Below are positions 11,701 to 23,612 of a DNA stretch of 64,000 nucleotides, one piece after another. Each line of letters starts with the position of its first letter. Within the stretch, counting starts at the first letter, position 1. Source of the DNA: Panax quinquefolius (Eukaryota > Streptophyta > Magnoliopsida > Apiales > Araliaceae). The translations under genes were made by a program, and so were the position numbers. Under the pieces are notes generated by a model that was not told where the DNA came from, ran no database searches, and saw only the letters and a list, made by a program, of their open reading frames with translations. Location: assembly GCA_020205615.1 (NCBI GenBank), contig CM035171.1:120408893-120472892 (forward strand), given 5' to 3'.

Positions 11701-14229
11701 ATTCAATTTTAAGAGTTCGTTGCAGTTTCTTATTGTTTAGTCTGGCAGTTTGCGAAAGATAGGGCAAACTACGTCGAAGAGAACAAGCTAAGAGTTGTAC
11801 TGGTTAACCCACCTCATTCTCCTGTATTGCTACCACTCAATGGAGTTTTGAAGCAAGAACCCTTGTATGAAACTTCAATACATAAAGAGAAGTCTCCAAG
11901 AGGAGTTGAAAATCTTCCCCCACCTCATAAGGTGAGTATTTTGAAATCTAGTGCATTCTTTTTCTTTCGATGCGTGTGCATGAACCTGCCCCTGGTTTAT
12001 CCATTCCACCAAGAGCAGTCCTCCCCCTTTTCTTCAGTGCCTTCCAAGAGCTGAGTGGCTTAGGGTAGGCGATTCTATCCGTAGTTACACTACACCATGT
12101 CATTTATCTGACCTTATTTTCTGGTGTTTTCTTCTTAATTCCTTATGCTCTGCCTATATACTTAGCATATAAGATGTATGAAGTAGAATTTGAGTGAAAA
12201 AGTTTGTATTTTCAGTTCCTTTGCAGTATTTTATCAAATATTTTGCATATTAGAGCATAGAAGTTGTTTAAATTTGTTAACAACATGTTGACTGTAATAA
12301 AAGCTTATTACATGAAAACTTGTACTTGTCTTGTGGGCTGTGGCAGCAAGATAAGGGTGCTGAGGATATCAGAAGTCTTACCCATATGGAGGAGCCTAGA
12401 TCAAATAAGGTTGTGGATAACAAGGAATCGAGCCCTGTTAAGAGTGTGGAGTTTAGGTCTGCAAAAGATGAGGAACCAAGCTTTGTGAAGGATGTGGTAC
12501 CAAGCCTTGTGAAGGATGTCGAGTCACGCCTTGAGAAGGATGTGGAACCAAGAATGAAGGATGTGGAATCAAGCGTGAAGGACGTGGAGGGAAAAAAATT
12601 GACGTTAGTTATAGAAATAGAAAATTTGAAGGCAAAGTTGGATGCAGTGGATTCAAAGCTAATTGAGGTTACCTTTTTTTCAATTTTGGAGTTATGTAAT
12701 GATATAAATTGGTAATCTTTGGATGTGACTTGTCACTTGTGGTTTGTAGTAGAAATTTAGAATCTAATATTAAGTTATAAATAACAAAGAGAATTATTTA
12801 GAAATTTTTGGATATTTCTCAATTTCTAGGCAACTGAGTAACATTCAAGTTTTGTTCTTCAACTTTGATATTTTGTTGATTTGAACTGCTACTGCTAGTA
12901 CAGACTCATTGAAGTGTACAATATTGTAGAGCACACCGGTAACTGTGCCCTGCAACTTTGTTGGTACATAATAGTACTAGGGCATGTCTACAATGTGGAT
13001 GATGGTATGTACTATGTAATATGCTCAACTGATTTTTGACTCAGAAGTTTATACTGTATCGCATATTTTTATTTTTTATTTTTCATTGTTGAGAATTTTG
13101 GATTACATAACTTGGTTTGTCAATTTAGAAAAATGCCTTTTGTGGTAATGAAGTTTGTTGTACTGTTCTTTATGCTCAAGGGAGACCTCCTTGCAGTTAT
13201 AAAACTACTAAGAATCTGTTATGTATCTTGCAGGCAGAACTTACCATCTCAAAGCTTAAGGAAGAGGGGTGCACAACCATTCAAGTGAAGGAGAAACTCA
13301 AGCAAGAACTGGTCAGCAACTATTTGCACTGCGTTATCTCATATTTTCACCTTGCTATTATTTGTCATTCTCCTATTGGACTTCTTTCTAATATCTTAAA
13401 ACATTTTAACCACCAATTTTTTTTACATAATTAGATGAGCAAGCAAATATAGGCAGTTTTTGTGATTGTTTTTTGGATATGTTTGATTCATGTGGTTATT
13501 GTCCTTGCACAAGTTTTAACTAAAAATAATTCTTTCTTGTCTATTATATAAGATAATTTACTTTCCAAGGATATAAACCCTCTTCATCATGGTGCCAGAT
13601 TGAATGATGGAAATTTATCTGTTAGATGTGCAAGTATAATGCCTTTCCCCCTTTAGATTTAAATAACACAATTGTCGTTATCTGGTATCAGTTACCATAG
13701 GTGATACTGAATCACCATAGGTGATACTTGATTCAAAGAAGTATTATTCATCTGGCTCTCTATAGAATTCATGATTGTTTCAATGCTTCAAGTATAATGC
13801 CTTATGCTGATAATAGATTAAGATCTCCGTATTACTTTGTTAACTACGGCATGGAATCATACTATTATAGGCTTCTAGAGTCACCTTCACTTTTAGGAGA
13901 ATTAGTTTATCGTATAAATCTATTCTAACCTTGATTTGCCCCATTTTAATCTTATTCATATGGTTTCACTTGGGCTATTTCCAATTAAATTGTTGTGTAC
14001 CAATCCTGGCATTCATCAGTGCCGCCTAAACTTTTTGGTAAGTTTTTCAGTTTGGTTTCCTTAACTTGCATTCTTGCAATGGATATTGCAGGCAGAATTG
14101 AGGAGAACTAGTGATACAAGAAGAATACAAGTGGGGTTCCCCTTGCTGTTTGTTTGCATGGTTTCAATGATCAGTCTGGCTGTTGGATTCCAACTTGCTA
14201 CATCCTTAGCAGAGAATAATCTGCTTTGA
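8780..14229 (+). CDS. VAP2-2: VAP27-family vesicle-associated protein (VAP2-2-like), eight exons, one apparent 1-bp frameshift
   Basis: Plant VAP27 proteins are tail-anchored ER proteins whose MSP domain binds FFAT-type partners at contact sites. Coding exons: 8780-8828, 10671-10741, 10986-11066, 11567-11682, 11749-11931, 12347-12667, 13234-13311, 14092-14229, all with GT-AG introns. The protein starts MSTQLLEIHPLELKF and the MSP domain fills the first ~125 residues (VEVKKQSSCAIHLSN, YVAFK, EMQCKDKFLIQST). Exon 6 adds an acidic/basic linker with KDVE repeats, exons 6-8 a heptad-like coiled coil (LKAKLDAVDSKLIE), and exon 8 a C-terminal membrane segment ending LAENNLL. Summed exons are 1037 bp, one short of 346 codons including stop. 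The missing base is in the A-run at 11004-11008 in the conserved SPKKYCV segment. Length and layout fit VAP2-2 proteins. It converges on the NHX gene. Confidence 0.88.
11004..11008 (+). other. Apparent 1-bp deletion in an A-run of VAP exon 3
   Basis: The exon reads CCT followed by five A and TATTGTGTGCAG. The family motif SPKKYC needs six A (CCT AAA AAA TAT TGT). With five, the frame stops at TAG a few codons on. Every other exon is in frame and all splice sites are intact, so a sequencing error is likelier than an inactive gene. Confidence 0.7.
12470..12595 (+). repeat. In-frame KDVE repeat array inside VAP exon 6
   Basis: Five imperfect units of 21-33 bp built on GTGAAGGATGTGGA, coding SFVKDVV, SLVKDVE, RLEKDVE, RMKDVE and SVKDVE. 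All units keep the reading frame. This lengthens the charged linker between the MSP domain and the coiled coil. Confidence 0.8.
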
Positions 14230-15048
14230 GCTTCGCTTGAGCTATAACCATCAACTTTGAAATGAATAGGCCTTCTCTATGATCAGGCGCTGAGGTGGAA
14301 GGTGTGTACTGATAAACTGACAGTTAGAATATCTTGACAAAATGATGTAAAACAATCTGATCTCTTATAATAATTTCACGTCCAATATGATTTGTTGTGA
14401 ATCGACTTTTTTGTTAAATGTTTGAATATCATTTTGTTTGTGCTCACTCGGGCTTCTGCAGTCATTCGTGCTCATGTGTATCCACCTGACATTTAGACGT
14501 GCCATTTTACTGTCAACTTTGTGTACATTCTAATATGGAGTTTTACAGTGCTGAGAGTTGAGGTAGAGAGCGCACAAATTATCTATATTATAAATAGAAG
14601 ATTCATTCTAATGGAGTGGTGTATAGCTTTATATTATTTTCTGAAAATTTTCCTGAAGGAATTCCTTTCCTTTCCTTTCTTTTCTTTTCATCTCAATCCC
14701 TTTTTTGGTTGTTTCTGGGGAAAAAAAGAAGGGAAACAGTGGGGGTGATAATGTTGTCCCAAATGTAAATATTAAATATGCAGATGTTGAAATGCAAACC
14801 TTAAACGTGGCCTTGCAAAAGTTATAATGAGTTCGTATCAAAAAATTCTGTCGGTAGCACCTTGTGAAGCAATCATGTACAAATTCTCGGACACCCAAAT
14901 GTAGATTTACTCAACCTATAACAAATATAAGATCCTCTATAATTCATACCGAAACACTAAGCATATACTTGCATATACAAACCTCATACTAAAAGCATGT
15001 GCATCCCACTGACAAAAGGCGACGCTATTTTTTTTAGTTGGTCACTTC
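14230..15048. other. Convergent 3' flanks of the VAP and NHX genes
   Basis: 819 bp between the two stop codons, expected to hold both 3' UTRs. It includes a CCTTT-rich run at 14663-14690. No other gene is supported. Confidence 0.6.
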
Positions 15049-18000
15049 TCATTGCCACTGAGGAACACCTTGTTCAGTTGGAGAGCCAGGAACAAAAGGT
15101 ACAAAACCTCGCCCACCAAAAACAGGACGCATGAAGGCGTCATCAAATTTTCTCCAATAATGGTGGACAGAATGGGAGGGTGCTGTCAGAAGCATCCTTA
15201 GGCTTGTTGGACGGGGCACAATATGGCCTAGGTCGGCTTCTGAATCTTGACTGTTTGACAGGAATGGTACAGTGAAAGATTTAGGAGTGGCGGTGTCAGA
15301 CGAAATCGAAATCATTCTGCTCAAGTGTTTTGAGGAAGGCAGCAAGTGCCTTACCAGAGGTTTGGTGAGCAACCCAAACACCTACATAAACCCAAAAATG
15401 ACAATCTCAGACATTTTCTGAAGCAACCATAAATCGACATCAAGCACAAAACAACAGCTTGGCCAATGGGCATAGTCCTGTATTCCATAGAACAACATCA
15501 ATTCCAATTTCCAAATCATCTTAGTAAATCAGCTTTTCTGACAAGCTTTTTTGAGCTCGTAGTCTTGAGAGCACAATGCTGCCTAATTAAGAAGATGTTA
15601 TTTGTTTCTAAGGCTTAACTGAACACAGGGAACCAGGAACATGTTTTCAGTAAACCTACATATTATAGTGAGAGCTCTATTCAGCTCATGACAAGCTTGA
15701 TACCTTAAAAATTGGTTTAAATAATGCCAAATCATTCATTTTTTTTCTAAAATTCCAATGCCCGGTCTCTACGGAAACCTATATTGAGCCTATTGGTTTA
15801 CTTGAAACACAATTCTGCAGCTAGCTGTTGGGACATTTATAATCGATTTTGGGAGAAATTATGCAAAAAGCCATTACGATAGTGGCAGAATATTGAAAAC
15901 ATAAAGGTATCTCTGGGTATAAATAGAAATAAACTCAGCCCTGTCCCATTTTAAGGCAGGGAGCAAAACACTAGGCAGACAAACCAGACTCATCAGGTGA
16001 AACCTAAGATGTCTTACCACTGTGCTGAAGAGAACAACTGTGATGGTACTGGTGATCATGATTGCATTTTCACGTAGCTGAGTGTGACCTGCTCTAGTAA
16101 ACTGCATGATGAAAATCAATAGCTCAGTATATATAATTAGGTCTGGCAAAATATGGTTATGGGTTGGTTTTGGTTTTCAAAATATGGTTATAGTTCCATT
16201 TAAAAACTAAAACCATATTAACCATTTTTAATATGGGTTGTGTGGGTTGGAACTATATATGGTTATGGTTCAAAACCATATTAACCATTTTAAGATGTTT
16301 TGATTTTTAAACATAATTTTGAAAAATGAAATTTTGACCATTAATTAAGTAATAATATGATATAATTATTAATATAAATAATAAAATGCTAAAAAACTAT
16401 ACTAATAAAATTTTAAATTGAAATTATTAATACCCTTCCATATTTAAATAATTATTCAAAATTATTATTAACTTGTTAATAGAAAGGTTGGATCACATTC
16501 AAAATACAACATAATATAATTCTTTTGTAACTAGAATACTAGAATTTACATAAACCCGACACGTGCACAAACAATATTAGTCACCCAAAATAAGAACATA
16601 TTAATTTATAGAACATACAAGATAAGTAGAAAACTGAACCATATAATTCTATATACCATATTAAAATTTAATTAATTAGACATACATTAAAATTTAACAT
16701 TATAAAACATATATTTTCCCAAAGTCAATTCTAAAGGGCTAAGCCAACTCCTTTCAAAATTAGGGATAAAGAGTTGATTAGAGAAACTATTGTTAATGCT
16801 CTTATATGGAGTGAAAATGAGGAATCCTACAGTACTATTATGGTTGGATTTGGTTCCCGTCTCATTTACATTTTTCTTTCAATAGATCATATTTTTTATC
16901 TTATTAATTTTATTAGTAATGATCAAAATATGTTAATAAATAATTAATGATATTAGGATTAATTCTACCAAAAATTAAAATCATTCAAAATATTTTACCG
17001 TTAAAAGTTTTATTAAAAAATATTTAACCATTGAAATTTTAATGAAAAGTTACATGTTCATCAATTCAATTGGTAAATAAGTGCTGAATTATTTTTTAAT
17101 TTTGGAATAATAATATTATTTAATAATATAAATTAATTGATCAAGTGTTAATTTCAATTATATTATTATAAAAATATATTGGATTGGATTGGATTGGATT
17201 GGATTGGATTGAATTGAATTGAAGGAAAGGTATGGATGCCAAATCCGATATTGTAATTCAAAATTTGGATGGGTTCTCAACCAGCAAAAATAAGAAAATA
17301 AAAAGAATTTCGTTACCGTGTCGAGCCATATCTCACCCAATGAAAGAAAAAATTACTTGGCGTTTCTATTAGACTTGTCAGGTTCCATAACCACGGAGGC
17401 CACAAGTTGTGAAAATAACTTTTTGATTTGGATCAGAATGAAATATGGGTTGAAAAATGATTAACCGGTTCAGAACTATATTTGTTTTAAAAAATATGGG
17501 TCCAAACTTTAACCAACCTGAATAAATAAAAATGGTTAACCAACCCATTTGATTCCATTAATATGGTTTGACCCAACAGTTAACTAACTATATTGTCAAG
17601 TCTATATATAATGCATTACTCGATGCCTCTTCTTGTTCTTTCTATTTTACTCTTGGTCAATAAGCCACATGGAACACAGTTAAGTGGAGTAGGACGCACC
17701 AAACCTATAAGGTCAACATGGTCGTGTCTCAAGCCGACTGGATTCTCTCAGGACAGGACAAATGCCCAATACTTCTTTTAACTTGTCTTTACCTAAAATA
17801 ATTAAAGTCTTGATTATGAGTTATGACAACAATGAAATAATCTAAACGTGTCCAAAAACCTGATAAATGACATATTAGTATGTTGAATAAGTTTAATTGC
17901 TAAAAGAAACAAATGAAATGTTTTATCACAATAAACTTAAAACAAGGGAAACAAATTCAGGGAACCATCACCAAGAATGAAAGAATAACAATCATAATCT

Positions 18001-21000
18001 CACGTGGCTTGTTAGGCAGCAAAAAACGCGTCAACAGTTGCATATAGATCTCCACATCATGGAAATTAATGATTTTTACATTTCATATATTTAAAACTTT
18101 ACAACATTATAAAATAATATTACTTGTTAAAAATGTTTTTTTTTAATATCACCTTTAACTTTATAAAAAATATTTTATATATCATTTTAACTTTATCAAT
18201 AAAATATTTTTTGCTTGTGGTGTTTTCACTCCTCAACATGTTTGTATCCCAAGTTTAAAAGATTTATCATGTCAGTATGTCTGTCTGGTGTTGTATCCGT
18301 GTCCATGTCCATAGTCATAGCTAGTGGTGTTTAGAAGGAATCAGTTTTAATTAAAAGCACTAACAATACTCATAAAATTAGCTAAATTGTGCTCATGCAT
18401 ACTTTATGGCTTATGCATGATATAAGATAATCACTTGTTTTTCAATAATAAAAATCACTTGCCTGATTGTAAGAAAGGGCCATAGAAACAGCACCACGCA
18501 TAAGACCGGCCCACCAAATTGTAACCTGCAAACTTGGGGAAAAAAAGTTGAAATATTCCAATTGCAGATCAAATCATGCGCAATCAATGGAACCAAGAGT
18601 AGATAGCTCATACTTGCTGTTTTAACTCAATCTTCTCATTGGGAGACTTCTTGGTCAAGTTGGATAAGAATGATAAAGGGAAAACAAAGGCTGCTCTGCC
18701 AACCAAAACCAATCCCAGCAGAATTGAGCTCACGCCAATTGATGTTCCAGGGCTGACCAAAAAAACTTCTGTTAAAATGGTCATCGAACAAACAGATGGA
18801 CATGGTTTGACACATTGCATATAAGATTCCATAATCAATGAAGAAGCATGGCGGTTGACTGGTCCATTCACAAATATACAGTACCTGTCGCTTACAAATC
18901 TCCACTTTTCAATGTCCAAGGCATCCATACCAACGTAAAGAAAGATGAATATCTCAGCAATAAATGATAATGTTGCAAAGGTGTGCCTGAAAATTTAATT
19001 GCAGAAAACATATTAATAGCAGAAATAAATAGGTAGCATCGGGGATGAAGAGAATTTGCATAAACAAGTTTTTATTTCAATTGCCAGCAATAATAATATT
19101 GAAACCTACATACTTCGTAGTGATTCTTGAACCTTCAGTGACATTATGCCAGGTATAATGGGACATCACAATTCCACAAAAAAACACAGTGAGGATAGCA
19201 CTCAAATTAGACAACTGCAAGATAAAATTGAGAACATCAATAAAACAGTCGAAAAACTAAAATATCCCATCTCTTCTGATCCGATTTTCAAATAGAGATT
19301 ACAAAGGTTGTGATGTAGGGGCGCAATAACTTATGAAATTTTTACCTCAGCCAGCATATATGAAAGGTAGGCCATGAGTATCATTATAGCAACCTCTCTA
19401 TCAGTAGAGTGCCTGAAATTTATTAAGAAATTATTCATAAAGAGGTCACTCAATAAAGAACTCGTTAATTAGTTATTTAGTTGCATTCTACCCTATCAAA
19501 GTATTTTCCCTATAATAACAAACTTATGTCAAGTATAAAACAAGGAAAAAATGGCTAGCAAGACTCCGTCCGCCTTGCACCATACAAACATATAGAAGGC
19601 AAATTACAGTCACCGATAAGGCTTTCCTTGACTATCTTTATATTCTAAACGCTTAATTCCACATATTATTATATCTACGACTACTAGTACAGCAATAATT
19701 TACTAACCGTCCAAAGTAGAGCTTTTTAATAATAAATGCGCTAAGCAGTCCAACCTGCAGAAGATGAGAGTAAATTGTCACAAACTTATTCATAACTTGA
19801 AAAGCATATGGATGCAAACACAAGATACACATACGGAGAAGAGTGTAAGTGTGTGTGTGTGTGTGTATGTGTGTGTGTGAGAGAGAGAGACTCACTACAA
19901 CACCCAGCAAAGTGCTCGTGATAAATAAATATATAAAATTTCCAACCAACTGCAAAGCTATGGTTGTTGTATTGATATGGGATAAGTCAAAGTTCTGGAC
20001 TGCATTGAAAAGCACAACTGACGTGGCATCATTTACAACACCTTCCCCAAAAACCAGACTGTATAGTAAAGGCGTCTCATCCTGATTAAGCACCTGTAAC
20101 ATAGTTAAAGTATTAGGTTGCAGAAAAATTTTTAATTCAAGAATGACGTCAAGTTAAGAAGCGAACTATACCTGCAATGTGCAAACGGAATCCGTTGCAG
20201 AAAAGATTGCACCAATTGCTGGATAAAAATTGGTAACATTACGGAATCAAAAGAAAACATATATGACCTAAAAAATATTAATAACGTTGGCAGAAAGAGT
20301 CAGCCTTACCGAGAAAATCTCCCATCTCAAGAAAGCCAATATTCATCCTCTTGAACAAGTTGATAGCACCTAGTCCATATAATAGAAGGAACTGTTAGCT
20401 GTAATATATTTATGTTCTCTATTCCACATAGATGAACCAAATAAAGTAATTTGCATAGAAATCTTTTTTAATATATTCTTAGAAAAATGGATTATCTTCT
20501 TAGTCACGAGTTATGACATATCTGTATAAAAGTAGAAAAGAAAAATATAGACTATAAGATCGTCTCTGCAAGTCAAAGCTAAAATAAACAGATTCAGAAA
20601 AGGAATTCTTGGTTCATCTGAATCAAAAGCAGAAAACTGACACGAATTTTTCTTCTTACTTATCGAAAATTAAATGAGAAATTACCAGTAAAAAACTGTT
20701 TTTACTTAAAATTGCTACTAAATTCTGCTTATTCTGGAGATCTTTTGCTATTAAAACTGCCAAATTTAAATATTTTATAATAAGCAAATAAATCCACTAG
20801 AAGCACCAAAAGGGAACAAATCAACCTACCCTAGGCTCCTAAGGCAAATTCTTCCAAAATGAACAATGGAGTCTCGGAAAACCTCATGTAACCAAAAGTC
20901 CACCATAAGCTATGCGGAATCAAGTCATGCCTTTTCCTCCACTCCTTCCTAACCTTCACCCATCTCCATCCGTGTAGCATCTCACTTACCGAGTAAGCCA

Positions 21001-22181
21001 TCACAATTGCCATGCCAAAAATTAAAACACCTATGTACACAAGCTCCGTGGCCCCTTGCAATCGAGAAGCAAATAGTCAACCATCTCTTCCTCACAGCAA
21101 CACGACGTGCTCTCTTCTGGAGATTTTTCTGGGTAAGAATTAACCCCTACAACACGTCCTATGAGAAGAAATACTCCTCAAAGGCCACTGTCACCTTGTA
21201 GTTGCCTAATGCAAGATCTCATCGAGAAACATCCACAGCTATTATGTTTCTATAAAACTGCACCTACCTGACCTAACACTGTCCCCCTCTCTCATGCCAT
21301 GCAGTTGGCCAACCACCTCAACTCTCAATCCTGAATGTTACGCCTGAACACCAGTGCTGATTGCCTATGGTTTGTGAACCAGAGAATTTCGTGTGATAAT
21401 GTACAGAATAATTTTAAGCTTTTTCACCACAACAACAGAAGTAAAAGAGAAAGGGTGCCAAAGGTTAAAAAATTATCTGAAATAGCATACCTAATGATAT
21501 GATGATGAAGGATATCAGAGTACCAATAGCACCAAAAAGAGTGATGGTCATGAAGTTACGGAAAAATTGTTTCTTTTTCACCTGGAACCTGATGAATCCA
21601 TTCGAGAAGAAAAATAAATAAACTCCTATTACACTCCAAAAATGCAATTAAATTTAAAATGCATGTGTGTGCAAGGCAGCTTTTAGAGATAGTGAAATTC
21701 ACATTTGGTTAGTTATAAAGAATAAACTAAAAATCAACTCCTATTCCACTCCAAAAATGAAAAACAAAAAGAAACAAATGGTGGAAATGCACAACATACC
21801 CAGCATTAAATATTATCGGCGGAAGAAGATAAATGAAGAAAAGATCTTCACTGAAAACTAAAATATGCGAGCTTTTTCCTCCACTCAATAGTAGAATAAC
21901 AACTCCAGAGCATATCCCCTGTCAAGAACAAGGAAAAATTGAAACTCATTCACCATGAATGACACAAAACACACGTTCGTATGACAATATCCAGAACTTA
22001 CAATTGCAAGGGCTGTGATGGACTCATTCATCCATCGGTTCTCCTCCAACAGGTGACCAATAATAATACAAGCACAGAGAAGTGCAACGAATAAGTTCAC
22101 GGACACAACGGACATATAGTCAGAGGTCCATAAGTTATTCGTCTTCGTTAATACAAACCCCAAGTCAAACCCCCCTATCAT
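15049..22181 (-). CDS. NHX4: Vacuolar (class I) Na+,K+/H+ antiporter, NHX3/NHX4-like, 14 coding exons, complete
   Basis: Exons in transcript order: 22181-22002, 21918-21800, 21588-21491, 20369-20310, 20218-20172, 20093-19896, 19754-19708, 19412-19346, 19214-19114, 18986-18885, 18752-18614, 18525-18463, 16101-16018, 15381-15049. Total 1638 bp, 545 codons plus stop, no breaks. Visible family marks: LLEENRWMNES (exon 1), the amiloride-binding LFFIYLLPPIIF (exon 2), the Asp of SATDSVCTLQ (exon 5), VVNDATSV (exon 6), HSTDREVA (exon 8), VFFCGIVMSHYTWHN (exon 9), VGMDALDIEKW (exon 10), LMRGAVSMAL (exon 12). The tail has YWRKFDDAFMRPVFGGRG and ends VPQWQ. QVTIWWAGL and the VPQW tail fit the NHX3/NHX4 branch better than NHX1/2. 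The product exchanges Na+ or K+ for H+ across the tonoplast. Exons 13-14 join through an intron at 15382-16017. Intron 12 has a GC donor and holds a hAT element. Confidence 0.93.
16138..17604. mobile_element. Non-autonomous hAT-type element in NHX intron 12
   Basis: 1467 bp flanked by a perfect 8-bp direct repeat TATATAAT (16130-16137 and 17605-17612). Termini are imperfect inverted repeats: TAGGTCTGGCAAAATAT at the left and, reverse-complemented, TAGACTTGACAATATAG at the right. An 8-bp duplication is characteristic of hAT transposons. Both subterminal regions are rich in ATGGTT/AACCAT words (TATGGTTATGGGTTGG, AACCATATTAACCATT). I see no transposase. A GGATT microsatellite lies at 17180-17215. 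Confidence 0.82.
17180..17215. repeat. (GGATT)n microsatellite
   Basis: About six GGATT units grading into GAATT, inside the hAT element. Confidence 0.9.
18461..18462 (-). other. GC splice donor of NHX intron 12
   Basis: Exon 12 ends AATCAG and the intron starts GCAAGT. The acceptor at 16102-16103 is a normal CAG. The protein requires this junction (YNQ then FTRAGHT), so the intron is GC-AG; apart from the C the donor matches the consensus well. Confidence 0.85.
19847..19891. repeat. (GT)n(GA)n microsatellite beside the NHX exon 6 donor
   Basis: GTGTGT and GAGAGA runs on the plus strand; on the transcript, a CT/CA run that begins only a few bases after the exon 6 donor GTGAGT. Confidence 0.9.
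20831..21160 (-). pseudogene. LINE reverse-transcriptase C-terminal fragment (zf-RVT type) in NHX intron 3
   Basis: In the minus-strand direction 21110-20831 reads a Cys-rich stretch (CCCEEEMVDYLLLDC) followed, after a frame shift, by GATELVYIGVLIFGMAIVM, SVSEMLHGWRW and WRKRHDLIPHSLWW. That is the pattern of the zinc-binding region after the RT domain in plant LINEs: cysteines, then VDHLLLHC, then a hydrophobic LW...FG...W...W segment. No RT catalytic motifs are present. It lies in the NHX transcript strand inside a 1.1-kb intron. Confidence 0.6.
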
Positions 22182-22824
22182 CTTACCTTAACTCAATTCT
22201 CCTTAAATAAAAGAAATTTTGGTCTCTGAACCCTGTGTCAGCTCTTTCCTCAGCACACAATTTCTGCCAATCAACAAACTGTAAAGAATTATTCTCAGAT
22301 CAGCAAACCAAACAAGCTCAAACGTTCTCACAACTTCAGTATACCTGTATAAACATAAATTTATACGCAAAACTAAAAAGTTGAGGAATTTCAAATCTCT
22401 TAAATTCGAATTACCAAATATATTACTCCTACCTCTAAAAAATCAAAAATGAATAGCATGAGTCCAAAAATTAAATCAATCATCAGAGCTTATACTTCTA
22501 CAGAACTTCGTTGGGTGTAAAGAACACAAACACACAGATATATGCATCAATAAGACAATAATTAAAAACAACCTACTTTTAAGTCGACTGAGTAAGTTAC
22601 CACTCAAATTAGGGAGAAAATTGCATCAAAATTGAATTAAAAGCAGCAAGGCGATCCAGTAAGATCACATTTTTGAAGTTTAATTCAAACTAAAACACAA
22701 ATGTTCCTATATGATTCTGCTTCTGAAAAACACGAAAATTCAACAAATCCGCGTTGAATTTTCTTCTACAATCAAGCTGAAATAGAAATGATGAGTAAAA
22801 AATGTAGTGAGAGAGATGTGTTAC
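22182..22824 (-). other. NHX leader intron region and 5' UTR
   Basis: A good donor (AACAG|GTAACA) at 22824 on the minus strand indicates a spliced 5' leader. The acceptor near the ATG is not resolved; candidates are CTTTACAG near 22280 and GACACAG near 22235. Confidence 0.5.
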
Positions 22825-22840
22825 CTGTTTGTTTAACAGT

Positions 22841-22951
22841 TCAGACAAGAGGAGCGAATTGGCGAAGACAGGTAAGGACTTGAGTGGAAGGTTCCTGGAC
22901 AGAGAGTCTTCGTAGGTATAATAACGAGACACTTGGAGTGATTGTCGCCAT
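22841..22951 (-). CDS. Upstream ORF (36 codons) in the NHX leader exon
   Basis: A minus-strand frame MATITPSVSLLYLRR... ending in APLV and a stop lies wholly inside the putative first leader exon (about 23045-22825), upstream of the leader intron. It would precede the NHX start on the spliced mRNA. No homology is recognised. Whether the transcription start includes its ATG is not known from sequence. Confidence 0.35.
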   Translation of the reverse strand: MATITPSVSLLYLRRLSVQEPSTQVLTCLRQFAPLV

Positions 22952-23167
22952 TGATTTTTGGAGTTGAAGAAATTCCGATGGTTGATTCTTGCAAATAATC
23001 TTGGATTTAGGGGGTGAAAATGAGAAAAGAAGAAGAAAGTCCACCCATTATTTTTCTCAAATAATTATGTTTCCTAAAGGTGTAATCAAATACTACAAAT
23101 AGTAATATCTATCACTACTGTATTTTGGTGAATTTGTTGCTTTTCTGTTAATTTACCTTTTCAGTTA

Positions 23168-23578
23168 CGCTCTGTTTCTGAGTTTTAAAATGGATAGAAA
23201 GAAAAAAAAAATATAAAATTTAAGTTTTTTTTTCAATTCTTATATTTCTGAATTTTTTAATAAACAGAAAAGAAAATAAATGGATAGAAAACTTGGCCAC
23301 TTTTTCTGCCAAAGTTTTCCGTCCAAAATTGGAATGATTTGGACGGAAAAGAAATTAGAATAAGTAATATTTTTATAATTCCCATATTATCCTCAACTTT
23401 TAATATAATAAATTTTAAATTACAACTCGTGTCCTCAATTTTAAATTTTTATCATTTTTCATTAAAAACTCAAAACAATACAAAAGAAAAGCTTGAGTTT
23501 TATTCTTTTCTTTTCTTTTCTGTTCTAATTTAAGTTTTCTATTCTTTTCTTTTATGTTCAAAACTCAGAAACAGAGTG
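23168..23578 (+). mobile_element. Tourist/PIF-Harbinger-type MITE, copy 1
   Basis: 411 bp flanked by TTA on both sides (23165-23167, 23579-23581). Terminal inverted repeats: left CGCTCTGTTTCTGAGTTTT; right, reverse-complemented, CACTCTGTTTCTGAGTTTTG. A 3-bp TTA/TAA duplication is the PIF/Harbinger signature. It is non-coding. Confidence 0.85.
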
Positions 23579-23612
23579 TTAATGTTTTGATTGAGAGTCC
23601 TAAGTTCGTTAA

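Noticed and set aside
8780..14229. Calling the VAP gene a pseudogene
   Set aside because: The only defect is one base in an A-run; all splice sites and the other exons are intact, so a sequencing error is likelier.
18639..18824. Plus-strand frame of 61 codons
   Set aside because: Antisense shadow of NHX exon 11, whose own frame is conserved.
19849..20085. Plus-strand frame of 78 codons
   Set aside because: Antisense of NHX exon 6 plus the GT/GA microsatellite.
22690..22932. 80-codon minus-strand frame starting near 22932 as a protein gene
   Set aside because: It begins with GTG rather than ATG and crosses the leader splice donor at 22824; it is leader and intron sequence.
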